Source: JAUWGC01 sp963753055
Lineage (GTDB): Bacteria > Bacteroidota > Bacteroidia > Bacteroidales > B18-G4
DNA: 64,000 bases
Direction: 5' to 3'
NCBI GenBank assembly: GCA_963753055.1
Contig: CAVWAP010000004.1
Coordinates: forward strand, 682,001 to 746,000
Positions within the stretch are counted from its first letter, which is position 1. Every line of letters starts with the position of its first letter. The notes beneath the pieces were generated by a model. That model saw nothing but the letters and a program-made list of their open reading frames with translations, had not been told where the DNA came from and did no database searches. This document shows positions 1 through 7,812 of this stretch, piece after piece. The translations under genes were made by a program, and so were the position numbers.

Positions 1-1
1 T

Positions 2-2581
2 GTGATACCTTTTGATGTTGCCAATCCATATGATTCAATTAGTTTCTTTCTGCTGACAAGCCCGGGTGCAGTGCTCTTCAGGAACTTGCATTATTGGAGC
101 GCACAGGGATTCCTTGTTTTTACCATTTTGCATTTTTGGGAACATCTGTACCGGTCTACAGAGCAGCAGGTTAAAAAAGGAGTATGGTTAAGATTGGTTA
201 TTTCCATCTTTTTTATTTTCTATGTAATGCTCTCAGGATTTATTCTCAAAGGAGATGCTGACAGCATACAGGCAAGAAGGATTTTTGAATCCCTCATATC
301 GCAGATACCATTGATTGGTAATTACCTGTCATATTCCCTGCTTGGAAAACCTGATTCTTTCCAACTGATTTATGTGCACCATATTGCAACTGCCAGCATA
401 TTCCTGGTTATAATCCTTGTTGAGCATGCAAAAACGATGTGGACAAAAATTTCGACTTTTGTTGTAACTACATTAATTATCCTTGTTTTCAGTATCGTAT
501 TTCAGGCACCTCTTCATGATAACCTTCAAAATCTTGTCAAAGGGCCATGGTATTTCCTTGGCCTGCAGGAAATTTTACATTGGACCAGCCGACCAGTACT
601 TTTGCTGATTGCGCTAATGGTTCTGTTTGTCCTGCTTAACCATGTCAGGAGAATGAATGTTGTCAATGCCAGAATATCCAAATCCATTATGCTGGGGCTG
701 TTCATGTTTTACCTGGGCCTGACTGTCATAGGTTATTTTTTCAGGGGTGAGAACTGGTCATGGACATGGAAAGTCAATGAAGCTTATTTCCCATTCAGGC
801 CTGACGTGATAAAACCATGGAACTTTTATGATCTCAACGATACAATTCAACCGCTTCAGGTGATGAGCAGGAGGGAGGGATGCATCGTGTGTCATACTAA
901 TGTTGCAGGTCTCTCAGACTCCCATAACCCTTATTCCATCGGTTGTGCAGCATGCCACCTCGGTAATCCATTTACGCCGGATAAGGATCAGGCACATAAA
1001 GGAATGATACTGGTTCCCGGCAATCTTAACAAGGCGGTGAAAACATGCGGCAGCATTGATTGTCATCCTGCTATCTCAAGAAGGATTGAAACCAGCCTTA
1101 TGACCACTGCCAGCGGCATCGTTAGTGTCGACCGTTATGTTTTCGGGGAGTCAGAGCATTTGTCAGTATTATCAGATATTCGAGAAATAGGAAGCTCCTC
1201 TCCGGCTGATAAGCACTTAAGGAACATGTGTGCAAGATGTCACCTCGGAAAGGAGAAGCATGAATATGGCCCGATAGATGAATTGTCAAGAGGAGGGGGA
1301 TGCAACGCTTGTCACCTGAATTACAATATGGATACGGTGCATCCTTCTTTAGACCTGAATATATCTGATCAGCATTGTTTTGGATGCCACAGCCGTTCAG
1401 GCAGGATCTCCCTTAGTTATGAAGGATGGCATGAAACCTTATTGGAAGAAAAAGACATTAGGGATATTTCCGGATACAGGGTTCTAATGGATAAAAGGGT
1501 GCTGGAATATGTTGCTGATGATGTTCACCACCGCGGCGGAATGGAATGCATTGACTGTCACATATCTTATGAGCTGATGGGTGATGGTAAAATGCATACC
1601 CACAAAGAGGAGCAGGCAATAGTGCAATGTGAGGATTGCCATTTCCATGGTTCTCCTGAAACCCTTCCATTTGAGACACTGGACTATGAGTCGCAGAAGA
1701 TATTTAAAATCAGACAGATGGACAGTATCTCTGACGCTGTTTTGAAGACCAATAAGCATCATTTTGGACTTCTGAATACCTTCATTACTGGACCAGGTGC
1801 AGCATCCCTGGTCCTGAAAAGCTCAGGAAAAGTCTTGAAAATGAATCCGCCAAAAGCTGTTTGCAGTGTAACTTCTGCCCATTCTTCTCTCAGTTGTGAG
1901 AGTTGCCATACTGCATGGACCCCACAATGCATAGGATGTCATAATGCATTTGACCCAATGCAAAAGGGATATGATTTGCTTAAGGATAAGGAGACTAATG
2001 GCGCCTGGGTTGAATTCATTGGAAAGTTTATTGCAGAGGAACCAACCCTGGGTGTGAAGTATAATCATGAAGACCCGGATGATGAATCAAAATCCATTGT
2101 AACTGTGACACCAGGGATGGTTATGACCATCGACCTGAAAGAATTTAATGATAGCGAGGACAAACTGCTTTTCCACAGGTTATTTGCACCCATCGCTTCT
2201 CATACTACTACTATTCAGGGACGTAGCTGTAAGTCATGTCATAATGATCCCCTTGCCCTGGGCTATGGTAGAGGAGATTTGGTATATGAAATAATTCACG
2301 GGGAAGGAAAATGGTCATTCTTACCGCAGTTTGCATCTAATGAAAATGATGGCTTACCTGAAGATGCCTGGATCGATTTTCTCACATCAAGGACTGAAAA
2401 CGTTTCGACCAGGGATAATATACGCCCTTTCACCATAAAGGAGCAAAAAAGGATATTAAAAGTAGGGGCCTGTCTGACTTGCCATGATGAGGATGATGAT
2501 GTTATGAAGCAGAGTCTTTATGACTTCCAATCTGCCCTTGACCGTCGCACAGAAAAATGTATCCTTCCTTTATGGCCGTAG
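2..2581 (+). CDS. Cytochrome b / dodecaheme cytochrome c fusion (5' partial)
   Basis: Membrane electron-transfer protein, cut by the left window edge; the GTG at base 2 is probably an internal valine, because a cytochrome b domain normally has more residues upstream. Residues 1-245 hold about six hydrophobic helices. His30/His44 (spacing 14) and a second His pair spaced 15 apart in the segment around residues 125-141 match the b6-type diheme pattern. From residue 294 to 828 there are twelve heme c sites: eleven CXXCH (first at 294, last at 824) and one expanded CX4CH. The predicted role is passing electrons between the quinone pool and periplasmic or outer-membrane partners. It converges on mobB with a 3-bp gap. 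The substrate cannot be read from sequence. The fusion of b and many-heme c parts in one chain is unusual. Confidence 0.85.
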   Translation: MIPFDVANPYDSISFFLLTSPGAVLFRNLHYWSAQGFLVFTILHFWEHLYRSTEQQVKKGVWLRLVISIFFIFYVMLSGFILKGDADSIQARRIFESLISQIPLIGNYLSYSLLGKPDSFQLIYVHHIATASIFLVIILVEHAKTMWTKISTFVVTTLIILVFSIVFQAPLHDNLQNLVKGPWYFLGLQEILHWTSRPVLLLIALMVLFVLLNHVRRMNVVNARISKSIMLGLFMFYLGLTVIGYFFRGENWSWTWKVNEAYFPFRPDVIKPWNFYDLNDTIQPLQVMSRREGCIVCHTNVAGLSDSHNPYSIGCAACHLGNPFTPDKDQAHKGMILVPGNLNKAVKTCGSIDCHPAISRRIETSLMTTASGIVSVDRYVFGESEHLSVLSDIREIGSSSPADKHLRNMCARCHLGKEKHEYGPIDELSRGGGCNACHLNYNMDTVHPSLDLNISDQHCFGCHSRSGRISLSYEGWHETLLEEKDIRDISGYRVLMDKRVLEYVADDVHHRGGMECIDCHISYELMGDGKMHTHKEEQAIVQCEDCHFHGSPETLPFETLDYESQKIFKIRQMDSISDAVLKTNKHHFGLLNTFITGPGAASLVLKSSGKVLKMNPPKAVCSVTSAHSSLSCESCHTAWTPQCIGCHNAFDPMQKGYDLLKDKETNGAWVEFIGKFIAEEPTLGVKYNHEDPDDESKSIVTVTPGMVMTIDLKEFNDSEDKLLFHRLFAPIASHTTTIQGRSCKSCHNDPLALGYGRGDLVYEIIHGEGKWSFLPQFASNENDGLPEDAWIDFLTSRTENVSTRDNIRPFTIKEQKRILKVGACLTCHDEDDDVMKQSLYDFQSALDRRTEKCILPLWP

Positions 2582-2584
2582 GTG

Positions 2585-3124
2585 CTACTTAAGAATCCAT
2601 CGGCCTTCCTGGATAGCTATTTGCTGGATATTAAAGTTCCATGAACTGCCCTTTCTTTCGATAAACATATCGGCTAAAGGTATCATCTCATTAGCCGTTT
2701 TTTTGATGACAGGATTATCAACATTATGAATGATGAAGAAAAGGTCTGGCATGATATATTGCCTTAACCCGCCTGATTCGCAGATATACATATCTTCTGG
2801 TGAAAGCAGTAGCTTTAAGTCCCGGAACGCTGATTTAAGATGTTGATCAACAGCCTGGATGTAGAATACTTCCCTTGCACCGGCCTGAAGCATGAGGGAG
2901 CTGTCTTTTCCGCTGTCCGATTTTGTTTCACGAATGATCTGATAGTGTTCTTTTTTAACAAGAATTTCATCATCGGGATAAACGTGATGAGCATGTGGAG
3001 CTATCTTAATTGCGGTGATGCTGTGTTTTACTTTATGCTGCTTGATCAAATTGCAGGCAAAAGTGGTCTTGCCGGAATTTCTTCCGGTACCTGATGCAAG
3101 CAGCAATCCCGGTTGTCTTGTCAT
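2585..3124 (-). CDS. mobB: MobB-like P-loop GTPase (molybdopterin-guanine dinucleotide biosynthesis)
   Basis: A 179-residue cytoplasmic P-loop protein. A Walker A motif (GRNSGKTT, residues 14-21) sits directly at the N-terminus, as in MobB, which assists MobA in attaching GMP to molybdopterin. The C-terminal half is family-like but divergent, and other small MobB-type NTPases are possible. Its ATG overlaps the stop of mobA by 4 bp (ATGA), so the two are translationally coupled, with mobA first. The pairing supports a molybdoenzyme encoded nearby, although none lies inside the window. Confidence 0.72.
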   Translation of the reverse strand: MTRQPGLLLASGTGRNSGKTTFACNLIKQHKVKHSITAIKIAPHAHHVYPDDEILVKKEHYQIIRETKSDSGKDSSLMLQAGAREVFYIQAVDQHLKSAFRDLKLLLSPEDMYICESGGLRQYIMPDLFFIIHNVDNPVIKKTANEMIPLADMFIERKGSSWNFNIQQIAIQEGRWILK

Positions 3125-3690
3125 TTTAGTTTCTCAATATCTTTTAAGGAGTTGATATTATAAAACAATCTATCAGAATAAAATCCGTGTTCCTGCGTCA
3201 ATCTGAGCTTATTGACCGGAGCCATTTTATAAATTTCCGGAAGTTTGTAGTTGCCGGTTTCAATGTTTTCAGCTAGCACGCTGGCAAACTTTTTATGATA
3301 ATAGGCTGAAATGGGCTCGTATTTATCGTCCCCAAACCATGGAACTGCCACAAGAGCATTCTGATTATTTTTAAGCAAATAATGAAGAAATTCTAAGGAT
3401 ATAAAAGGTGTATCACATGAGAGGATAATATTATCCTGCGTTTCCGAAGCTTTCAAACAGCTATAAATTCCGCCTATCGGACCAATATCCTTTATCTCAT
3501 CCGGAATAACCTGATATCCAAACTTGTCATAAGCATCAGAATTGCTGCTGATCAGGATTTGATCGCAAACCTCTTTCAATACATTAATACTGTATTGGAT
3601 CAAGGGTTTGTCCTTGAACAATACGAGTCCTTTCTCTGTTTTCATCCGGGTGCTTTTTCCACCGGCAAGGATAATTCCAGTAATTTTCAT
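3121..3690 (-). CDS. mobA: Molybdenum cofactor guanylyltransferase MobA
   Basis: A 189-residue nucleotidyltransferase that transfers GMP from GTP to Mo-molybdopterin, giving the bis-MGD cofactor of DMSO-reductase-family enzymes. It shows the family signature LAGGKSTRM (residues 8-16) with Lys20 following, a GPIGG loop (70-74) and the metal-binding CDTPF segment (92-96). Length is normal for MobA. It is the first gene of a two-gene mobA-mobB unit. A Rho-independent terminator for the upstream genes lies just before it, so it probably has its own promoter. Confidence 0.9.
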   Translation of the reverse strand: MKITGIILAGGKSTRMKTEKGLVLFKDKPLIQYSINVLKEVCDQILISSNSDAYDKFGYQVIPDEIKDIGPIGGIYSCLKASETQDNIILSCDTPFISLEFLHYLLKNNQNALVAVPWFGDDKYEPISAYYHKKFASVLAENIETGNYKLPEIYKMAPVNKLRLTQEHGFYSDRLFYNINSLKDIEKLK

Positions 3691-3700
3691 GCTACGAAAA

Positions 3701-3727
3701 TAAAAAAACCCCCGAACAATTCGGGGG
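3701..3727 (-). terminator. Rho-independent terminator of the rhodanese-porin-rhodanese operon
   Basis: A perfect 8-bp stem (3709-3716 with 3720-3727), GC-rich, has a 3-nt loop and is followed on the minus strand by a run of seven T. It lies 55 bp past the stop of the tandem-rhodanese gene and just before mobA, separating the two transcription units. Confidence 0.88.
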
Positions 3728-3782
3728 TCGTTAAACTAGCTGTTTTAGTTATGAAAAAAAACTCACTTGGAGTGTTTTGTAA

Positions 3783-4652
3783 TTATTTTTCCAATGGGTT
3801 AGATGCATTAGCTGCCCATTCGTTATAACTGCCATCATAAAGTTTAACATTTGGGTATCCAGCCACATCGGCTAAAGCTGTATAGAGAACAGCAGCTTTT
3901 ACACCGGTTGCACAGTAAACAATAACCGTCTTATCAGGTGTTGCTCCATGTTTCTTAGCAATGGCAACGATCTCTTCTTTAGATTTATAAGCACCTTTAT
4001 CAGTTAAGAACTGATTATACTCAAGGAAGATGGCGCCTTTTATATGGCCATTACTCTTCTTCTCGGTTGATGTACCTTTATATTCTGCCTCTGTACGGGC
4101 ATCCAGGATGACGGTACCTGCATCTCCTAACTTGGATGTTACATCGCTTGTTGAAGCCAGGATCTTTCCATTTACAGAAGGAGTGAAAGTTGCTTTTGCC
4201 GGTTTTGAAGGCGCCCTTGTTAACATGATGCGGGCAGCTTTCCACTCATCCATATCCTTATGCAGGATCCGAATATCAGTTGCACCAAGGTACTTCAGTA
4301 CCCAGTAAATCCTTGAAGTGTATTTATTTGACCCATCATCATAGACGATAATCTTACTTGAATTACTGACTCCTTTGCTTCCAAAATATGCAGCCAGCTC
4401 TTCAGGTGATTTCATTAATCCCTCAATATCCCCGGTTTTAACCAGTTCTTTGACAGGGATATTGACAGCTCCCTGAATATGCATCTTAGCATAAGTGGCT
4501 GCAGCATTGGCATCAATGATGACAAGGCTCTTGTCAGCTTTAAATTCTTTAGCGAAATCTTTGGCGGAAATCTCAACATTTCCTGCCAACACGGGTTGTG
4601 AAAGCAAAATGAATGCAATCGCAACAGCAAATAATCTACTCATAGTTTTCAT
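3783..4652 (-). CDS. Exported tandem-rhodanese sulfurtransferase
   Basis: A 289-residue protein with a signal peptide (cleavage near Ala23) and two rhodanese domains, roughly residues 30-150 and 165-285. The first carries Asp where the catalytic Cys would be (YDDGSN), so it is inactive. The second has an intact active loop starting at Cys247 (CATGVKA). This is the thiosulfate/3-mercaptopyruvate sulfurtransferase layout, moving sulfane sulfur to an acceptor, here in the periplasm. It is the last gene of a three-gene operon, 15 bp after the porin and with a terminator downstream. In this context a role in periplasmic sulfur or thiosulfate metabolism is likely, but the true donor is unknown. Confidence 0.88.
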   Translation of the reverse strand: MKTMSRLFAVAIAFILLSQPVLAGNVEISAKDFAKEFKADKSLVIIDANAAATYAKMHIQGAVNIPVKELVKTGDIEGLMKSPEELAAYFGSKGVSNSSKIIVYDDGSNKYTSRIYWVLKYLGATDIRILHKDMDEWKAARIMLTRAPSKPAKATFTPSVNGKILASTSDVTSKLGDAGTVILDARTEAEYKGTSTEKKSNGHIKGAIFLEYNQFLTDKGAYKSKEEIVAIAKKHGATPDKTVIVYCATGVKAAVLYTALADVAGYPNVKLYDGSYNEWAANASNPLEK

Positions 4653-4667
4653 TTTTATATATGTTTT

Positions 4668-5810
4668 TTATTGCAGAACTGCTTGAAATTGAATCACGAA
4701 TTGTTGACCAAAATAAGCATCGTTCCTATCAACAATCAGTGAATGCGTGTCATTTGGATCATCATTCAGGATATAGTTCACCTGAACCCTGCTCCAGTCG
4801 TTGATGAAATAATTCAGTCCAAATGTCCAGCTGCTGACAACTTGTGTTGGATATGCAGGATCCAGTTCATAGTCATACTTTGAAGCAGGATTGAACGTTT
4901 CATATTTTACGACAGGCTCCAGGTTCCAGGGGGTTTGGTAGAGTAAGGTAAAATAGTACCCGTTTCTTTCCAGTTCACCTTTGATATCAGGTGTTCCGCC
5001 ACCACCACAACCGGCGCCTTCTTTGCCTTTAAGGTTTTTACCATATCCATATATGTATTCTCCCTGAAGAATAAAGTTGAAGTATTCTAGCTTCATTTCA
5101 CCTCCAATAGAAATTCTTTCACCATCTCCGGCTGCTGAACTATAAGCCAATTGCTTGCCATAACGGCCACTACCGCCTACCTGAATACCCTTCCAGGGGT
5201 AAAATACACCCCTGAATACAATGTCTTTACTAGAATTATCATCCCAGGTATTGATCCCGGTACCATTCATAATACCAAGTTGATAAGAGAAGAATTTATG
5301 GTCTTCCAGGCTGCCATATTTTTTGATATTGACGCTTCCGGAGACCATAAAACCCATATCACGGAAAGGAGATACCAGTTGTCGGACGACAAGAGACCGG
5401 TAAACTGTGTAAAGACCATGACAGGGTTGTTGTAGCTCAAGACTCATAGGAGTTTTAAACTGTCCAAGTGTGAATTTTGCCCAGGGTCCCAGGCGTGTAT
5501 AGGTGACAAAGGCATCTAAAAGATAAGGGCCTTTAAGGAAGCTGCTGAATTCCGCCATTACATAGTAGTTGATATCATAGGGAATGTTTCCGGTTGCTCC
5601 GAGCCTTGCCCTGAGCATTGAAAAACTGTTGTAGTTGTCGATACTCGTCCCATACTTATCAATACCATCAGTATGCATCTCCCACTGTGGCTGAATGAAT
5701 CCAATCAGGTTCACCCCCTGGTCAGATGCAGGCTCCATACATCCCTGTGCCTTTGTAAATAATGGCATTGCGAAGATGATGGCGATTATTAGTAGGCTTA
5801 TCTTTTTCAT
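4668..5810 (-). CDS. Outer-membrane porin, phosphate-selective porin O/P-like
   Basis: A 380-residue protein with a clear signal peptide (residues 1-21, ending KAQ) followed by alternating amphipathic strands rich in Tyr, Phe and Gly and a C-terminal strand typical of a beta-barrel. The order of segments (FIQPQW near the start, LGQFKTPMS around residue 120) fits the OprO/OprP porin family, many of which pass anions. A Gly-rich, Cys-containing loop lies near residues 265-278. It sits between two exported rhodaneses in one operon, so an inferred job is uptake of a sulfur anion; sequence alone does not prove selectivity. Confidence 0.8.
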   Translation of the reverse strand: MKKISLLIIAIIFAMPLFTKAQGCMEPASDQGVNLIGFIQPQWEMHTDGIDKYGTSIDNYNSFSMLRARLGATGNIPYDINYYVMAEFSSFLKGPYLLDAFVTYTRLGPWAKFTLGQFKTPMSLELQQPCHGLYTVYRSLVVRQLVSPFRDMGFMVSGSVNIKKYGSLEDHKFFSYQLGIMNGTGINTWDDNSSKDIVFRGVFYPWKGIQVGGSGRYGKQLAYSSAAGDGERISIGGEMKLEYFNFILQGEYIYGYGKNLKGKEGAGCGGGGTPDIKGELERNGYYFTLLYQTPWNLEPVVKYETFNPASKYDYELDPAYPTQVVSSWTFGLNYFINDWSRVQVNYILNDDPNDTHSLIVDRNDAYFGQQFVIQFQAVLQ

Positions 5811-5846
5811 AAGTTATGTTTTAGAAATTGTTTTTATTTTTAAAGT

Positions 5847-5884
5847 ACTGTGAACAATGGGCCGGCAGGCCCATTGTTCACAGT
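5847..5884 (-). promoter_or_regulatory. Long perfect hairpin between rhodanese lipoprotein and porin genes
   Basis: A perfect 17-bp inverted repeat (5847-5863 and 5868-5884) with a 4-nt loop. Neither side is followed by a T-run (the minus-strand continuation is A-rich), so it is not a standard terminator. It lies in the 100-bp gap between two genes that otherwise look co-transcribed, and could be a partial terminator or an mRNA processing or stability element that sets unequal expression. The ends also read TGTGA...TCACA. Confidence 0.7.
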
Positions 5885-5910
5885 TGAAATATAAAAGGTT
5901 TTTGGTTCCT

Positions 5911-6906
5911 TTATTTAGTATCGTATGCGTATTCCTTGCATTCTGCGTTTGACCATTTATGGCTTTCCAGGCTACCGTAAATCATACCGTTAGTTCCATA
6001 AGTAAGACTGTATGCCTCATATCCAAGTACATAGAGATAAGCAGTCATCATTGATGAAGTCTGACCGGTCCAGCAATAAGTAACGACTGGTTTTGAAGGA
6101 TCAAGGTACTTGAACTCATTACCTGATAATGACAGAGGATTAATGCGATAAGCAGTTGTGATATGACCATAATGCTCAGTATCATCAAGTGCCCAGTAGT
6201 TGTTAATGAAGTAGTTATTGTAATTCTCAAGAACTTCAGTATTTTCAACTGCATTGAAGCCATTGCTTGTCATGGCTGAAACACGTTCTGCTAAAATTTC
6301 AGCACCACCTGTTAAAGTAGTTGTCCAACTTGGGAATGCTCCCTGGTCAGTGTTAGGCATAATTTCAGCAGGTAATTTCCAGCTTCCTGCAAAATCATTG
6401 GCCTTGTCACCAATAGCTGCTGGCCAATACTTTGTAAAGTTTTCTGAGAAGACTGAGTTCCATGAGCACATGCCCCATTTGAGAACCTTAGCATCTGTAT
6501 AGCCACTTAACCTGAGCGCACAAACAGCATGTCCTGCAGTTTGACCTGTATAACAGACAACGATGATTGGTTTGTCTGAATTCGCCGCGTCTGCCACGAT
6601 TGTTCCAAGTGATGAATGAACTGCGCCCGGAATATGTCCAGCATTGTAGTCATCTTCACCCCTGATATCCATGATATAGAAATCATCAGTACTTTTAGCA
6701 TTAATGCTTTCTGCTGTAGTGATCCAGCCATCAAGAAGATCAGCCACATCCATATTATTGTTTGCGAGATAATCTGTCAGGATTGGATAACCAGCCTGAG
6801 CTTGTGGTTGATTACCACCATTGTCGTCATCATCTTTACTACAGCTTACTAGTACAAGTGTTGGAACTAATAGAAGGACGAAGAACAAATTAATTAGTTT
6901 TTTCAT
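5911..6906 (-). CDS. Tandem-rhodanese lipoprotein
   Basis: A 331-residue lipoprotein with a hydrophobic leader ending in the lipobox LVSC (Cys22), then an acidic Asp-rich linker. Two rhodanese domains follow, and both keep a cysteine in the active loop: Cys118 (CYTGQTA) and Cys278 (CWTGQTS). The near-identical CxTGQT loops suggest an internal duplication. Most tandem rhodaneses have one dead domain, so two intact loops are unusual. It is the first gene of the rhodanese-porin-rhodanese operon and is divergent from a Crp/Fnr regulator. It would act as a membrane-anchored sulfurtransferase or sulfane-sulfur carrier; the substrate is unknown. Confidence 0.87.
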   Translation of the reverse strand: MKKLINLFFVLLLVPTLVLVSCSKDDDDNGGNQPQAQAGYPILTDYLANNNMDVADLLDGWITTAESINAKSTDDFYIMDIRGEDDYNAGHIPGAVHSSLGTIVADAANSDKPIIVVCYTGQTAGHAVCALRLSGYTDAKVLKWGMCSWNSVFSENFTKYWPAAIGDKANDFAGSWKLPAEIMPNTDQGAFPSWTTTLTGGAEILAERVSAMTSNGFNAVENTEVLENYNNYFINNYWALDDTEHYGHITTAYRINPLSLSGNEFKYLDPSKPVVTYCWTGQTSSMMTAYLYVLGYEAYSLTYGTNGMIYGSLESHKWSNAECKEYAYDTK

Positions 6907-6933
6907 AGCTTAACTTTTTTTTTGAATTTTAAA

Positions 6934-6951
6934 TTGTGAAAAATTTCACAA
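6934..6951. promoter_or_regulatory. CRP-type palindrome upstream of rhodanese lipoprotein gene
   Basis: An 18-bp palindrome with perfect 8-bp arms and a 2-bp centre; it contains TGTGA-N6-TCACA, the arrangement bound by CRP-family proteins. It directly abuts the minus-strand -7 box at 6952-6959, overlapping the expected transcription start, which fits an operator. It could also form a 5' UTR hairpin. Confidence 0.6.
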
Positions 6952-6959
6952 CAAAAGTA
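6952..6959 (-). promoter_or_regulatory. Putative Bacteroidota -7 box for the rhodanese-porin operon
   Basis: Read on the minus strand the octamer fits TAnnTTTG exactly. It sits 46 bp upstream of the start codon at 6906, between two palindromes. No convincing -33 box is seen; the second palindrome (6968-6983) occupies roughly that position. Confidence 0.5.
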
Positions 6960-6967
6960 TTCTATAT

Positions 6968-6983
6968 ATGTGAATATTTACAT
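6968..6983. promoter_or_regulatory. Second imperfect palindrome in the divergent promoter region
   Basis: A 16-bp sequence of form ATGTnAATATTnACAT with one mismatched pair. It is centred about 30 bp upstream of the inferred transcription start of the rhodanese lipoprotein gene and may be a regulator half of a composite operator. AT-rich composition makes chance more likely than for its neighbour. Confidence 0.4.
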
Positions 6984-7035
6984 AGTTAAACATTAAGATA
7001 GGATAGGAAAAAGACCCTGTTGGATCAAAAAAAAA

Positions 7036-7049
7036 CTGATCCAGATCAT
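7036..7049. promoter_or_regulatory. FNR-type operator (TGAT-N4-ATCA)
   Basis: The 14-bp site CTGATCCAGATCAT contains TGAT-N4-ATCA, the core of the FNR consensus TTGAT-N4-ATCAA. It lies 47 bp upstream of the Crp/Fnr start codon and just upstream of that gene's -7 box. The equivalent site occurs at 16764-16777 before the paralogous regulator. Confidence 0.62.
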
Positions 7050-7060
7050 AAAAAATGTCG

Positions 7061-7068
7061 TATTTTTG
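7061..7068 (+). promoter_or_regulatory. -7 box of the first crp/fnr gene
   Basis: TATTTTTG matches TAnnTTTG and lies 27 bp before the ATG at 7096. The FNR-type palindrome is centred about 30 bp upstream of the inferred start, overlapping the -33 region, which would suit autorepression better than activation. Confidence 0.5.
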
Positions 7069-7095
7069 CATTTTTACTACTAATTTCACTCGCTT

Positions 7096-7791
7096 ATGGC
7101 ATCACCAAACTATATGGATTCTTGTGTTGTTCGCTTTCAGGAAGCTATTTCCTTTGAAGCCCTGACAGAAGATGAGAAAGAACTTCTTGAAAAGAGCTCG
7201 GTCACTGTTGATTACAAGAAAGGAGAAACCATTTGCAAGCAAGGGTCCTTTGCTTCCCAGGTCATTTATGTTGAAGAAGGACTGGTAAAAGTATACCTGG
7301 AAGGAAAACCCAAAAACCTCATTCTTACGATAACACCCGCTGATCATTTTGTTGGCCTGCAAGCTATATTTGAAGGAAATAACACATTTGTCTATTCAGT
7401 AAGCACTTATGTTGATTCACGCATTAAGCTGATTGATATTCAGGTGTTTAAGCAGCTGATCAGGCAGAACCCATCATTCTCATCCAAGATTATTAATATT
7501 CTGAATGAAAACTCAGCTCAAAATTATGGCAGGTTCTTCTGCCTTACACGTAAGCAACTTCATGGCAGGCTTGCTGATATCCTGATCTGTCTTTCTGAAA
7601 GGATATTTAGAAGTGATGCTTTTGAACTGCCATTATCCAGGAATGATCTGGGTGACCTGACTGGTATGTCGACTGAAAGTGTTATACGTATCATGAAAGA
7701 GTTTAAGGATGATGAGCTGATCAAAGTTGTGTGTAAGACAATAGAGATTGTTGATAAGGAAAGAATGAAGAAAATCAGCGAAGTGGGCTAA
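7096..7791 (+). CDS. Crp/Fnr family transcriptional regulator (paralogue 1)
   Basis: A 231-residue regulator with an N-terminal cyclic-nucleotide-binding-type beta-roll (about residues 20-135), a long dimerisation helix and a C-terminal winged HTH with recognition segment GMSTESVIRIMKEF near residue 195. It is divergent from the rhodanese-porin operon, sharing a 189-bp intergenic region with three palindromes. The closest relative visible is the paralogue at 16854, with shared blocks such as KKGETI, GLVKVY, FKQLIR and the HTH. Only one cysteine occurs near its N-terminus, so an FNR-like iron-sulfur cluster is unlikely here. The ligand is unknown. Confidence 0.9.
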   Translation: MASPNYMDSCVVRFQEAISFEALTEDEKELLEKSSVTVDYKKGETICKQGSFASQVIYVEEGLVKVYLEGKPKNLILTITPADHFVGLQAIFEGNNTFVYSVSTYVDSRIKLIDIQVFKQLIRQNPSFSSKIINILNENSAQNYGRFFCLTRKQLHGRLADILICLSERIFRSDAFELPLSRNDLGDLTGMSTESVIRIMKEFKDDELIKVVCKTIEIVDKERMKKISEVG

Positions 7792-7812
7792 TCTTTTTAT
7801 CTTCAGGAGGAC

